In this document: positions 36,235 through 44,415 of the stretch, piece after piece
Layout: every line of letters begins with the position of its first letter
Position numbering within the stretch: the stretch's first letter is position 1
Source of the DNA: DATEPR01 sp036273855
Lineage (GTDB): Bacteria; Actinomycetota; Actinomycetes; Mycobacteriales; Pseudonocardiaceae
Length of the DNA: 64,000 nt
Direction: 5' to 3'
Assembly (NCBI GenBank): GCA_036273855.1
Contig: DASUGU010000124.1
Location: 1-64,000, forward strand
Position numbers and translations under genes: made by a program
Notes under the pieces: generated by a model
Database searches by the model: none
What the model saw: only the letters and a program-made list of their open reading frames with translations
What the model was told of the DNA's origin: nothing

Positions 36235-37250
36235 TGACACTACCATCTCCACGCTGGGACGGATCGCCACGACCTGTGGATGAGCCACCGGGGACCTATC
36301 TCTGGCGTCTGACAAAGCACGTAGACGAACTAGGTGGTGAGTGGACATATCAAATCTTCGTCGGTCGAGTTCTGGAGTTTATCAGATGGACACCGGTCGT
36401 TTATTTCCCATTCTCGTCGTACGAGAGAATGACCCTCGATGTAGCGATTCGATTGAGGGCTCTCGAGTGTGGGGTTGACCGGAGTAGGCTTGGCGACATC
36501 TCGCTGATCTTTGAGATCTACCCGTCTTTCTTTGATGCATGTGCTGGGCGAGTTCCGATGCCGGAGCCAGACGAACTCTCCATGGGGCAGCATAGCGTCA
36601 ACGTGGTGGCATTGGAAGATGATGGGATAGTTTTTCAACATAGCTGGTATGACTGGTCAAATAACGGTCTCGGCTACATGACCCGTGAATTCATTGAGCG
36701 GTATGGTACCGAAATGTGGGTGTGCCGTGACTGGAGTTGTGGTCCTAGGGACACTGCCTCCGCACTCGAGATTTTGGCGAAGTCGACGGCGCCTGAGCGA
36801 GTTAGGGAGTTGTGGCGGCTTCCCCGGCCGAGAGGGATGGAAACGCGGTTGAGCAGCCCAGGTCGCAGATTTAAGTGGCATCGGAGCTATGTTATTGAAA
36901 GTGAATGCCCGGTGGAAGTACTTACGGTCGAAAATGAGACTAGCGCGACGGTTGCAGTCGGTGTCCTGGCTTACGATTTGCAAGATTCAGGAAATCGAAC
37001 ATGTTCTCTCGTGGATCTCTTTGTCTGGCCGAAAAATAGGAGGCGGGGCTATGGTTCTGATTTGGTCCAGTGGGCTATCGAGCGGAGCCGCGGGCAGGGC
37101 TATGAACGTATGACCGCCTGTATCTGGAAATCCGATTCTGTGACAGGGTTCGGTCGTGCGAAGAGTTTTTTGGAAAGCTGTAAGTTTGACGTAGTGGATA
37201 TACCAGGCGAGGGTATGCAACAGGTTGCCTATGGCAACCGCGTGTTGTAA
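36234..37250 (+). CDS. Unknown two-domain protein: papain-like N-terminal region fused to a GNAT acetyltransferase
   Basis: A 338-aa protein. The C-terminal domain (about residues 225-325) is a GNAT acetyltransferase with the acetyl-CoA motif R-x-x-G-x-G at 269-274 (RRRGYG) followed by the expected helix. Residues 119-157 resemble the His/Asn end of papain-type proteases. H120 is followed exactly 16 residues later by HSW at 136-138 (papain: H159, then N175-S-W), then DWSNNGLGYM. The Asn is replaced by His, and no QxxxCW-type cysteine is seen, so it may be a pseudo-protease or a diverged one. It could be a toxin that acetylates a target, with the 145-aa protein as partner. Codon use is AT-richer than the backbone, which suggests recent acquisition. 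Confidence 0.6.
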   Translation: MTLPSPRWDGSPRPVDEPPGTYLWRLTKHVDELGGEWTYQIFVGRVLEFIRWTPVVYFPFSSYERMTLDVAIRLRALECGVDRSRLGDISLIFEIYPSFFDACAGRVPMPEPDELSMGQHSVNVVALEDDGIVFQHSWYDWSNNGLGYMTREFIERYGTEMWVCRDWSCGPRDTASALEILAKSTAPERVRELWRLPRPRGMETRLSSPGRRFKWHRSYVIESECPVEVLTVENETSATVAVGVLAYDLQDSGNRTCSLVDLFVWPKNRRRGYGSDLVQWAIERSRGQGYERMTACIWKSDSVTGFGRAKSFLESCKFDVVDIPGEGMQQVAYGNRVL

Positions 37251-37367
37251 GGCAGAATCTTCGTTCTACAACCAGGGCTGTTCGTTAGCAAGTTGGACGG
37301 TGTGCTCAAAGCGACCGTAATTACTATTGATTCCGATACGCTGGCGGTATCTTAGCGTGGTCGGAGT

Positions 37368-38789
37368 CTAGCCGCCAAGAGCATCCTGAATGCGAGCGCG
37401 TGCCGATCGCTCTCCGCCGTCAATGAACTTCGCGTAGACTCTTAGCAGAACCGCCACGCTGTGCCCCGCCCATTCGGCAACCCGTGTTGCTTCAACCCCA
37501 GCCGTGAGCCATGTCGATACTGCGGCGTGACGCAGATCATACGGGCGCTTTGCCAGCGAAGATGCCCAGATTTCTCTGGTGAACACTGCCGCACGGGCGG
37601 CCGCCCAGATACGGCCATAAACCGTGCTGCCGATTCGCCCATAATTTCGGACACCGTAGAACAGCCGGCCATCAGGGGCCGTGCCGAACTTGTCTATGTG
37701 TGTGTAGAACTGGATTGTCAATTCAGGTGGGCATGGCGCCGTTCGTCCTTCGCTCGGATCGCGATGCTTCAGGCCGCGCTCTTCGCTCGCCGTTAGGCCA
37801 TCGGTCCACACTGCCGCGACTTCAGGCCGCGCTTTCTCAAGGTGAATTTCGCCCCAACCGTCCTCACCATCGGCGAACTCCCATTGCTGCGTCTCCTCGT
37901 TCCAATCAGCAGGCGGAAGTGACAAGTGGTCCTTAACCAGGGCAGCGGCCTCCTCGGGGCGGAGGCCGGCGTAGTACATGGCGCCGAAGAACGCCACCAA
38001 CCGCTCACCGCTCGGCCCTTGGGCCTCGACACCGGTGAACAAGGTTCGAGCCTGCACAGGGTTGACTACTGAGCGCTTGTCCACCTGACGAAGAACAGGG
38101 GCTTTCGCCTTCTTTGCCTGCTTGACTTCGGTCAATGGATTGGTTGCCAGGAGTTCCTTTTCGACTACCGCGTAGTCCAGGGCATTTCGAAGGGTCATCA
38201 GCTTACGCCTTGCCGTCGAGGCTGCGGCTGGAGTCCCGTCCAATCTCGAATTGATCGTCTTGACGACTGCGCGGAGGACATCCGGCTTGCCGAGGTCGCT
38301 GACCTGACGGGTGCTCCGTGACAACCACTGGACAGCAGCCTCGACCTCGGCACTCCGTTCCACTTGGCGGAGGTTGACGTTGAACGTCACTTTGCACGCG
38401 TTCCGCAGCAGCCTGTCGGCTGGCTTGCCTCGTTCTCCACGCAGCATGGCTGAAGTAATGTTGGTCAGCGCCTCGGAGATGCCCCGTCGATGTTCGGGCG
38501 AGGCGTCGTCCCACTTGAATCTTGCGTAGTCAGCCGCGAATTCGAACCACGGCACGTTCTTCTCTTCACGAGACTCTGAGGTCGGCCGGCCGGTGGCCTT
38601 GTCGAACCGTTCGCCCTTGCGGGACGCCGTCACTAGGCCGGACCGGTAGCTGTCCGCCAGAGCTTGTGTGTTGAACGACTCGCGGAACTCGTTCTTGCCG
38701 ACTTTCCACCGCACGTAGTAGGTGGTCTTCCGCTTGCCCTTATAGACAGTAGTCTTCCAGATGCTCACGTCATAAGTGGTGGTGTCCAT
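37368..38789 (-). CDS. int: Tyrosine-type site-specific integrase
   Basis: A 473-aa phage-type integrase for recombination at tRNA-Tyr. Catalytic residues are R277 (AGLRPEEA), R420 with H421 (RPYDLRHAAVS), H443 (WAGHS) and nucleophile Y452 (LLRVYAKF). The first box has Tyr where many enzymes have His, a common variant in actinobacterial integrases. The N-terminal arm-binding domain begins YDVSIWKTTVYKGKRKTTYYVRW. ATG 38789 overlaps the excisionase stop (TAATG), so the two are co-translated. Confidence 0.93.
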   Translation of the reverse strand: MDTTTYDVSIWKTTVYKGKRKTTYYVRWKVGKNEFRESFNTQALADSYRSGLVTASRKGERFDKATGRPTSESREEKNVPWFEFAADYARFKWDDASPEHRRGISEALTNITSAMLRGERGKPADRLLRNACKVTFNVNLRQVERSAEVEAAVQWLSRSTRQVSDLGKPDVLRAVVKTINSRLDGTPAAASTARRKLMTLRNALDYAVVEKELLATNPLTEVKQAKKAKAPVLRQVDKRSVVNPVQARTLFTGVEAQGPSGERLVAFFGAMYYAGLRPEEAAALVKDHLSLPPADWNEETQQWEFADGEDGWGEIHLEKARPEVAAVWTDGLTASEERGLKHRDPSEGRTAPCPPELTIQFYTHIDKFGTAPDGRLFYGVRNYGRIGSTVYGRIWAAARAAVFTREIWASSLAKRPYDLRHAAVSTWLTAGVEATRVAEWAGHSVAVLLRVYAKFIDGGERSARARIQDALGG

Positions 38790-38977
38790 TAGGCTGCCTC
38801 CTCGCGTGCGTCGAGCCAGCGGTCCAGTTCGGTGCGACGGATGCGGAGTTCGCCGTTGGGAATCTTGATGCAGCGCGGACCGGTGCCCTTGGCGCGCCAG
38901 TCGTTGAAGGTCGAGCGGGCGACGCCGAGTTCGGCGCACAACTCGGCCACGGTCAGGAAGTTGCGCATGGAGGACAC
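38789..38977 (-). CDS. xis: AlpA/MerR-type excisionase
   Basis: A 62-aa winged helix-turn-helix protein, FLTVAELCAELGVARSTFNDWRAKG, then CIKIPNGELRIRRTELDRWLD. This is the usual recombination directionality factor upstream of AICE integrases. GTG 38977 is preferred over ATG 38968 because GGGAG lies 6 bases before it. It directly precedes int and would drive excision. Confidence 0.88.
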   Translation of the reverse strand: MSSMRNFLTVAELCAELGVARSTFNDWRAKGTGPRCIKIPNGELRIRRTELDRWLDAREEAA

Positions 38978-39020
38978 GTGGGCTCCCTCATCGGCTGGTC
39001 AGGCGGTCGATGGGTGCTGG

Positions 39021-40280
39021 TCATGCGGCGCCTCCGGTCGGCCTGATGAGGGGGACTGCCGCCCCGGCCGTCCCAGGCGTCCCGGTGCTGATTGGGCTGG
39101 GACGGCTGTGCTCGTTGGGACGGGTCAGCCGTCCCACGGACGCCAGGCGTCCCGCCTGGGCCTGCGAAGATGACCTTGGGACGGCCGGGACGGCTGCCCC
39201 TGGCTCGTCCTCGGCTATGGGGCAGTAGCGCGTCCACGCGTCGGCGAAGTCGGCCCGCTGGTAGCCCTTGGCCTGTGCGCCGTCAGGGAAGCGGATGTTC
39301 CCGGACCGGATGTCGTACTCGCGCAGCAGCGTGCCGAGCCTCGCGGCCGTCAGTCCGGTCGGCCCGTAGTCGGCCCACGGCGCTTCCGAGTCGACCTTGA
39401 GCCGTTCGAGCAGAACCGCCGTGGACAGCGCGGTGTCTGCGCCGAATGCGGCCCGGCAATCTGCGAGCAGCCGTACGCGGGTGGACAGTTGACCGAGATC
39501 GGCCGCCTCAGCGGTGAGCGCCAGGACGGCGGCGCGACCTCGGTCGGGCCAGTGCCCGCCGGCGTGGTCGGCCACGATGACCAACGGTTCCCATGTATCG
39601 GCTGCCCGGTCTTCCACCGGCATGGCCGGCTCGGCTCGTTCGAGCTTGACCAGGTCGGCCCGTAGCCATGCGGCCAGACGCTCCGCAAGCGTTTGCAACC
39701 CTGGCCGGTCGCGGCGGTGCCGGTAGGGCGCTGCGGTCTCGCCGGGTGCCTTGCGGCGCATCCGGATCACCACGGCCCGGTCCTCGATCGTGTCCGGCAT
39801 CGCGCCTATGCCGGCGAGCGCTGCCATGGCGAAGGTAGGGATGGTGATCACGCGGTTGGATGCTGCGTCGTACCGGACGGCCGGACGGTTGCGCTGGTGG
39901 CCAGCGTTAAGCAGGCCGCGCAAGTCTTCGTTGCCGTCCGCCTTGGGACCGAAGATCGTGTCGGCCTCGTCCACCAGCATCGTCGGCGGGTCATCGGTGA
40001 TCGACCGGTAGACGGCGGCAGGCGACGCATTGACCGTGATCAGTGGCTCGTGACAGGTGGCCTCGACGACGTCCAGCAGCCGAGACTTGCCGCAGCGCTT
40101 CTCCGGACCTCGGATCACCAGCCGCGGTGCATGTGCCCAGGCCGGCTGTGCGTGGCTGGCGGCGACCCACAGCGTGACCGCGTCGGCGGCCTCGGTCGAG
40201 GGCAGGATCACGTACGTCGTCAGTGCCGTGCGGACCGCGTCCAGCAGGCCGGCTCCGTTGATGGCGTAGGCGGTACTCAT
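39021..40280 (-). CDS. DUF3631-type ATPase, probable replication protein of the element
   Basis: A 419-aa protein. Walker A is GPEKRCGKS at 58-66 and Walker B is MLVDEAD at 101-107. The DUF3631 region follows (about residues 180-370: RRKAPGETAAPYRHR, SGNIRFPDGAQAKGYQRADF). Such P-loop proteins replace RepSA- or primase-type initiators in some AICEs and actinophages and are taken to be helicase- or primase-like. The last ~45 residues are low-complexity. ATG 40280 overlaps the stop of the DUF2742 gene (ATGA). Confidence 0.8.
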   Translation of the reverse strand: MSTAYAINGAGLLDAVRTALTTYVILPSTEAADAVTLWVAASHAQPAWAHAPRLVIRGPEKRCGKSRLLDVVEATCHEPLITVNASPAAVYRSITDDPPTMLVDEADTIFGPKADGNEDLRGLLNAGHQRNRPAVRYDAASNRVITIPTFAMAALAGIGAMPDTIEDRAVVIRMRRKAPGETAAPYRHRRDRPGLQTLAERLAAWLRADLVKLERAEPAMPVEDRAADTWEPLVIVADHAGGHWPDRGRAAVLALTAEAADLGQLSTRVRLLADCRAAFGADTALSTAVLLERLKVDSEAPWADYGPTGLTAARLGTLLREYDIRSGNIRFPDGAQAKGYQRADFADAWTRYCPIAEDEPGAAVPAVPRSSSQAQAGRLASVGRLTRPNEHSRPSPISTGTPGTAGAAVPLIRPTGGAA

Positions 40281-40741
40281 GCTGCGATGTCCTTTCCGGT
40301 CGGTGACTGGTGAGCGGGGCAGCGCACGCCGGACGTGTCCGGTAGCCCGCTGGCCAGTTCGTCGGGCAACGGGTGGACCAGCTCGACCGGCTGGCGGCAG
40401 ACCCCGCAGGGCAGCCGCGACACGAGGGTTCGGCGGCGGCGCAACTCGGCGAAGGTCGGGCCGATGCAGTGCCGGGAGACGTCCCAGGCTTGGGACACGT
40501 CGGCAGACATGGCCTTGAACCGTTCGAGCGTGGCGCGGTCGACCAGGTCCAGTTCGGCGCGCAGCCGTTCGGCGATGGCGGACGGCAGCCAGTACCGGCG
40601 CCATGCCTCGGCCGCCTGCCACACGGCCCGTTCGCGGTCCCGATGATCGATCGGAAGTGCGTGCCAGGCCGGCGAGCCGTACTCGGGTGGTTGGTTGGCC
40701 AGCAACAGCCGGACCGAGTCGAGGATGTGGTGACCGTTCAT
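40277..40741 (-). CDS. DUF2742-like protein
   Basis: A 154-aa protein with a helical N-terminus and the segment WRRYWLPSAIAERLRAELDLVDRATLERFKAMSADVS. It ends in a possible zinc site, CGVCRQPVELVHP, then VRCPAH. Proteins of this size sit next to the DUF3631 gene in other actinobacterial elements and are annotated DUF2742. The role is unknown, perhaps in replication. It is coupled at both ends: TGATG with the upstream 86-aa gene and ATGA with the ATPase gene. Confidence 0.6.
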   Translation of the reverse strand: MNGHHILDSVRLLLANQPPEYGSPAWHALPIDHRDRERAVWQAAEAWRRYWLPSAIAERLRAELDLVDRATLERFKAMSADVSQAWDVSRHCIGPTFAELRRRRTLVSRLPCGVCRQPVELVHPLPDELASGLPDTSGVRCPAHQSPTGKDIAA

Positions 40742-41001
40742 CAGTGGTCTCCGTGGGAGTCGATGTCGCGGTAGATCCGGCGGAGGGCGTTAAGCAGTCG
40801 GCGACCGAGTCGCAGTCGCAGGCCGGTGCCGTCGCAGTGGCCACAGGGCCGGATGCCGCCGAAGGGGCCGTAGTGCTGGCCGGCTCCGCCACAGCGGCGG
40901 CATGCCTTGAACGGCCAGATCAGGCACAGCCCGAGGTAGCCGAGCGTGACAGTCGGCGTGATCAGAAGCAGGGTGCTAGCGAGTGGTCCGAGGGGGTGCA
41001 C
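40741..41001 (-). CDS. Small membrane protein with DnaJ-like zinc motifs
   Basis: An 86-aa protein. A hydrophobic segment (about residues 9-30) is followed by CRRCGGAG (34-41) and CGHCDGTG (53-60), two CxxCxGxG units like those of DnaJ zinc fingers, then a basic tail. It is the first gene of the replication transcription unit. GTG 41001 is used. GCTAGC repeats lie at its N-terminal coding end and upstream. Confidence 0.65.
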   Translation of the reverse strand: MHPLGPLASTLLLITPTVTLGYLGLCLIWPFKACRRCGGAGQHYGPFGGIRPCGHCDGTGLRLRLGRRLLNALRRIYRDIDSHGDH

Positions 41002-41130
41002 GGTGGTCTCCCAGGGCTGTTGTGGGCGTGGCGCACCGTGGTCGCTAGCGGGCTAGCGTCCAGGTGGGCGGTGGAATTGGTGTGCTAGCGGGGGTGCTAG
41101 CGCTAGCAGGGTGGGCCGCTAGCGCTAGCA
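40975..41130. repeat. Cluster of eight GCTAGC motifs (iteron- or operator-like)
   Basis: The palindrome GCTAGC occurs at 40975, 41044, 41052, 41084, 41096, 41102, 41118 and 41124, mostly as GCTAGCG. Two copies form the 13-bp block GCTAGCGCTAGCA, at 41096 and 41118, 22 bases apart. The cluster lies between traB and the replication genes. Such repeats could be a replication origin, a transfer locus or a repressor site. One further copy lies at 44281 near the regulator. Confidence 0.7.
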
Positions 41131-41136
41131 GCCATG

Positions 41137-43236
41137 TCAGGGCGTCTCGCCGCTCCGCTTCCGGTTACGTTCCGCAATCGCGGAGGTGATGTCGGCATAG
41201 CTCGGGCCGCGCCGGTTGACGGTCTTGCCGCGTACCCGCCGGCCGATCTGAGCGACCTTCACGCCGTGCAGATCGAGTGCTGCGGTGAGCTGTGCGGGCT
41301 TCCATCCGGTGTAGATGTCGGGTCGGTGCTGGGTCAGCCGGTCGATCAGGGTCTCGTTCCACACGGCGTCCTCCCCTGCTGGCCACACCGTGGCGACGTC
41401 GGCTAGGACGTCGAACGTCGGCGCGGTGTCGCGGGCGACCGTCTCCGGCATCGTGCCGGCGTCGGTGCGGGCGGCGATGGCGCGAGCGATGACCTTCTCC
41501 GCCTCGGCCGTGTTGACGTAGAACGAGCGGCAGGCACCGGGCTTGCCCAGGCCGGCGAGGATGCCCCACCCGGCCTCGACCACCGGTTGAAACACGGTCG
41601 CGCGATAGCCGTTCTTGTACGCCGACGTGCCGAGGATCATGTCGTTGGCGATCTGGTCGGCCACTGACAAGCACAACCGGGTGTTGACGTTGCGCGTGAT
41701 GCCGGTCGGCAAGCTGTCCTTGTCCGGAATCTGCGTGCCCAGCAACAGAATCACGCCCAGCGCACGGCCCAGCTTGATCACCTTCTCGGCGATCTCGGCG
41801 GCCTTCTTGCCGTATGCCGACAGGAACAGCTCTTGGATCTCGTCCACGAACACCACGAGCGGGTGCAGCCCGGACCCCTTGAGCGAGGCCAACGCTGGCG
41901 TGACCTTGTTCTCGGGTGCCCTGCCGAGGCCGGCGTAGTGCGCGATCCGCTTGGCCCGCCGCTCACACTCGGCGTAGAGCCAATCGAACATCGCCGCGCA
42001 CCGAGCCAACGTGTCGTCATCGAAGCCGTTGCCGTACTCGGCACAGACCGGTTCGACCACGGCGAAGTCACCGACGCCCTTGAGTTCGTAGCCGCGCAGC
42101 TCAACCCGAGGATCGAGGGCGGCCGCCAGGACCTTGAGCCGCAGCGCGAACGTCTTGCCCGAGCCGGGTTGCCCGCCGTCCAGCCAGTTGCGGGAGATCA
42201 GCTCGGCGTTGATGACGTTCATGCGCGGGTCGGTGGCGAACGGGAACGGCTTGAACACGTCCACCAGGCCGTCGCGGATCAGCGGCCAGGCCGGCTGCCG
42301 CATCTGCGATGCCGGCTCATGCCCGACCCACAGCGCCAGGCGTCCGGTGTGGCCGGGTGCCGGTTCGGGCCAGACCTGGTCCAGCGGCAGCCGCAGTCCC
42401 GAGGCCAGCCGGCCACGCCGAGCGCACACGTCGCCGGCCTCGACTCCGTACGGCAGATCGACAATCGCCAGGTGGCCAGGGCCGTGACGGTGGATCTCGA
42501 CCGGGAACGTGATGGCGTTCGGGTCCTTGGCCACCGCGGAATTGATCGCTCCGATCTGGACGCTGAGCAGCGCGCGGCGCACCAGCTCGGCCGTGAGCTT
42601 GCGATACGCCTTGGCGTCGGTCACCCGGTCGGTGATCGGCTTGTCCTCCGGTCGCCCGGCACGGGCCAGCAGCATCACCAGGACAGCAGCGGCCAGCCAC
42701 AGCACCTGCCTCGGCACCAGGGCCGAACCGATCGCGACCAGGACGACGGCCGCCACGACGCACAGCGCCAGCAGGGTCCAACGCCAGCGGGCCTGACGTT
42801 GGCGTTGCATGTCCAGCCGCAGCCAGGTCGACGGATCGTCGCGCGAGGCAGCCGCCTGCCGCAGGGCGTAGTTGCCGTCCTCGGCGGTCGTCCAGCGAAG
42901 CAGCCGACCGAGCGTCCGCCCGGTGCCAATCGGTGCGTGCAGCGCGGTCTTGCCGACGTACTTGGGCAACCGCAGCCCGTGGAACGCCACCGTGTAGCCG
43001 GCCTGATTGAGCGTCCATCGGATGGTGGCGGAAGCGCTCTGCCGACTGCGCATCCAACTGGGCACGATCGGGTGACGTGGGTTCCCGGTGCGTACCGGCT
43101 CGTCGGCCGGGTCGACCGGCGCACCTTGGGCAGGACGGTCGACCACAACGGACTCGTGGTCGATGACGTCGCCGGCCTGGACAGGGAAGTCCAGCACCTT
43201 GGCGAGTGGGACGTCGTCGGGTGTGTTGGTGGTCAT
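41137..43236 (-). CDS. traB: FtsK/SpoIIIE-type DNA translocase (TraB-like conjugation protein)
   Basis: A 699-aa protein. Two membrane helices lie at about residues 152-170 and 176-192. The FtsK motor domain has Walker A GQPGSGKT (355-362) and Walker B LVVFVDEIQE (460-469). A C-terminal DNA-binding-like section ends with KTVNRRGPSYADI. In AICEs this single protein moves double-stranded DNA between hyphae. ATG 43236 overlaps the stop of the DUF2637-type gene (ATGA). Confidence 0.9.
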   Translation of the reverse strand: MTTNTPDDVPLAKVLDFPVQAGDVIDHESVVVDRPAQGAPVDPADEPVRTGNPRHPIVPSWMRSRQSASATIRWTLNQAGYTVAFHGLRLPKYVGKTALHAPIGTGRTLGRLLRWTTAEDGNYALRQAAASRDDPSTWLRLDMQRQRQARWRWTLLALCVVAAVVLVAIGSALVPRQVLWLAAAVLVMLLARAGRPEDKPITDRVTDAKAYRKLTAELVRRALLSVQIGAINSAVAKDPNAITFPVEIHRHGPGHLAIVDLPYGVEAGDVCARRGRLASGLRLPLDQVWPEPAPGHTGRLALWVGHEPASQMRQPAWPLIRDGLVDVFKPFPFATDPRMNVINAELISRNWLDGGQPGSGKTFALRLKVLAAALDPRVELRGYELKGVGDFAVVEPVCAEYGNGFDDDTLARCAAMFDWLYAECERRAKRIAHYAGLGRAPENKVTPALASLKGSGLHPLVVFVDEIQELFLSAYGKKAAEIAEKVIKLGRALGVILLLGTQIPDKDSLPTGITRNVNTRLCLSVADQIANDMILGTSAYKNGYRATVFQPVVEAGWGILAGLGKPGACRSFYVNTAEAEKVIARAIAARTDAGTMPETVARDTAPTFDVLADVATVWPAGEDAVWNETLIDRLTQHRPDIYTGWKPAQLTAALDLHGVKVAQIGRRVRGKTVNRRGPSYADITSAIAERNRKRSGETP

Positions 43237-43949
43237 CGTCCGTCCTCCGTCCGGCCTTGCAGGTGAGCGAGAGCCGCGCCGAATCCCAGGACCACGACCG
43301 GCAGGCAGGACACGGCAGTGGTGATCGGCCATGGGGCGACGGTCAGGTGTGCGGCGGTCATCAGGTGGTAGGCGATCTGGCCGAGGCCGCCGAGCACGAA
43401 CGCGGCGATCGCGCTGCGCTTCGCGAACCGCTGAGCGCGTACGGGTCCGGCACCGGACAGCCACACCCGCAGGGCGTACGCGGCGTAGGTCTCCACACCG
43501 ATCGGCAGCGTGATCGCCGAGTTGATGGTGAAGCCGCTCGCGATACCGGGAAGCGGGTGCACCGGGCCGAACCCGGTGAGCACACCGACGCCGACCCAAC
43601 CGGACCAGATCGCGACGAACGCGGGTGCGGCCAGCAGGATCACCGGCCACCGGCGTACCTGGTCGGTGGTGGGCACGACCGGTCCCGCATCGTCGTTGAC
43701 CTGCTCGGATGCCTCCTGCGGGTCGATGTCGGACTGCTCCGGAACCACGTGCAATCGAACGGGTGGTTCCGGTGCGGTCGGGTCGAAGCCGGAGTCCTTG
43801 AGTGCTTGCAGGACGGCCTTGGCGCGCTCCGCCCGAATGTGCAGGGTGGCCTTGACCTTGTTCTGACTCGGCCACGTGCCCAGCTCGCGGGCCAGGCGCT
43901 GCGCCTGCGGGATCAGTTCCTCAATAGGGCGAGGGAAGGCGCTGGTCAT
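43233..43949 (-). CDS. DUF2637-type membrane protein with N-terminal helix-turn-helix-like region
   Basis: A 238-aa protein. Residues ~8-50 (IEELIPQAQRLARELG, then LHIRAERAKAVLQALKDSG) look like a small DNA-binding helix bundle, followed by an acidic linker. Four hydrophobic helices follow (about residues 100-235). The same arrangement next to traB in other AICEs is annotated DUF2637 and is thought to assist transfer. It is coupled by ATGA overlaps to both the upstream mini-ORF and traB. Confidence 0.72.
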   Translation of the reverse strand: MTSAFPRPIEELIPQAQRLARELGTWPSQNKVKATLHIRAERAKAVLQALKDSGFDPTAPEPPVRLHVVPEQSDIDPQEASEQVNDDAGPVVPTTDQVRRWPVILLAAPAFVAIWSGWVGVGVLTGFGPVHPLPGIASGFTINSAITLPIGVETYAAYALRVWLSGAGPVRAQRFAKRSAIAAFVLGGLGQIAYHLMTAAHLTVAPWPITTAVSCLPVVVLGFGAALAHLQGRTEDGR

Positions 43950-43996
43950 CGGTGCCACCCCCAGGTGAGGGCGGTGTACGTGTCGCGCGGGGTCAT
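43946..43996 (-). CDS. 16-codon mini-ORF coupled to the DUF2637-type gene
   Basis: ATG 43996 is preceded by AGGAGA about 8 bases upstream and encodes MTPRDTYTALTWGWHR. Its TGA overlaps the next ATG as ATGA. It may be a real micropeptide or a translational leader that delivers ribosomes to the membrane-protein gene, which has no ribosome site of its own. Confidence 0.5.
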   Translation of the reverse strand: MTPRDTYTALTWGWHR

Positions 43997-44084
43997 GATG
44001 TGTGTCTCCTGTTGTCGTGTGGCGATATCGGGAGACCTGGGCCGGTGGACGTGCTTGCCGGCTGGCCACCGGCCCAGGGCGGAT

Positions 44085-44312
44085 TCAGGCGGCCTCGTTG
44101 CCGAACGGAGGTGCGGCGTCCTCCCCCGCCGGCCGCAGCGGGATGACGGTCCCGACCTGCTCGGCATCGATCGGTGGCTCAAGATCGATGCCTGCCTCGG
44201 TGGCCAGGGCGTCGATGTCGGCCTCGGTCAGACCGTCCGGACTGTGCGTCGGCTCAACCGGACCGGCCGGCAGCGAGCGGGCTAGCGAACGTGGAAGACA
44301 TCCGTATTTCAT
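44085..44312 (-). CDS. Small acidic hypothetical protein (75 aa)
   Basis: The protein begins MKYGCLPRSLARSL, then an acidic helical stretch (GLTEADIDALATEAGIDLEPPID). No domain is recognised. AGGAGCC precedes ATG 44312. It is the first gene of the leftward transfer operon, directly under the divergent GntR operator region, so it should be repressed with traB. Confidence 0.6.
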   Translation of the reverse strand: MKYGCLPRSLARSLPAGPVEPTHSPDGLTEADIDALATEAGIDLEPPIDAEQVGTVIPLRPAGEDAAPPFGNEAA

Positions 44313-44415
44313 GACGTTGGCTCCTGATGTATTAAGACATCTGCGTTGTCGCAGACGCTATGGTGCGATGTCTCAACTGTCAAGTGATGTCGCAAGACAC
44401 CGGTAGGGTTGGTGT
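44313..44415. promoter_or_regulatory. Divergent promoter with repeated TGTCKCA motifs (likely GntR operator)
   Basis: TGTCGCA at 44347-44353, TGTCTCA at 44369-44375 and TGTCGCA at 44388-44394 are direct repeats spaced by 22 and 19 bases. AGACATC at 44336-44342 and GATGTCT at 44367-44373 form an inverted pair. They lie between the transfer operon and the GntR gene, the usual position of KorSA-type operators. Confidence 0.6.
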
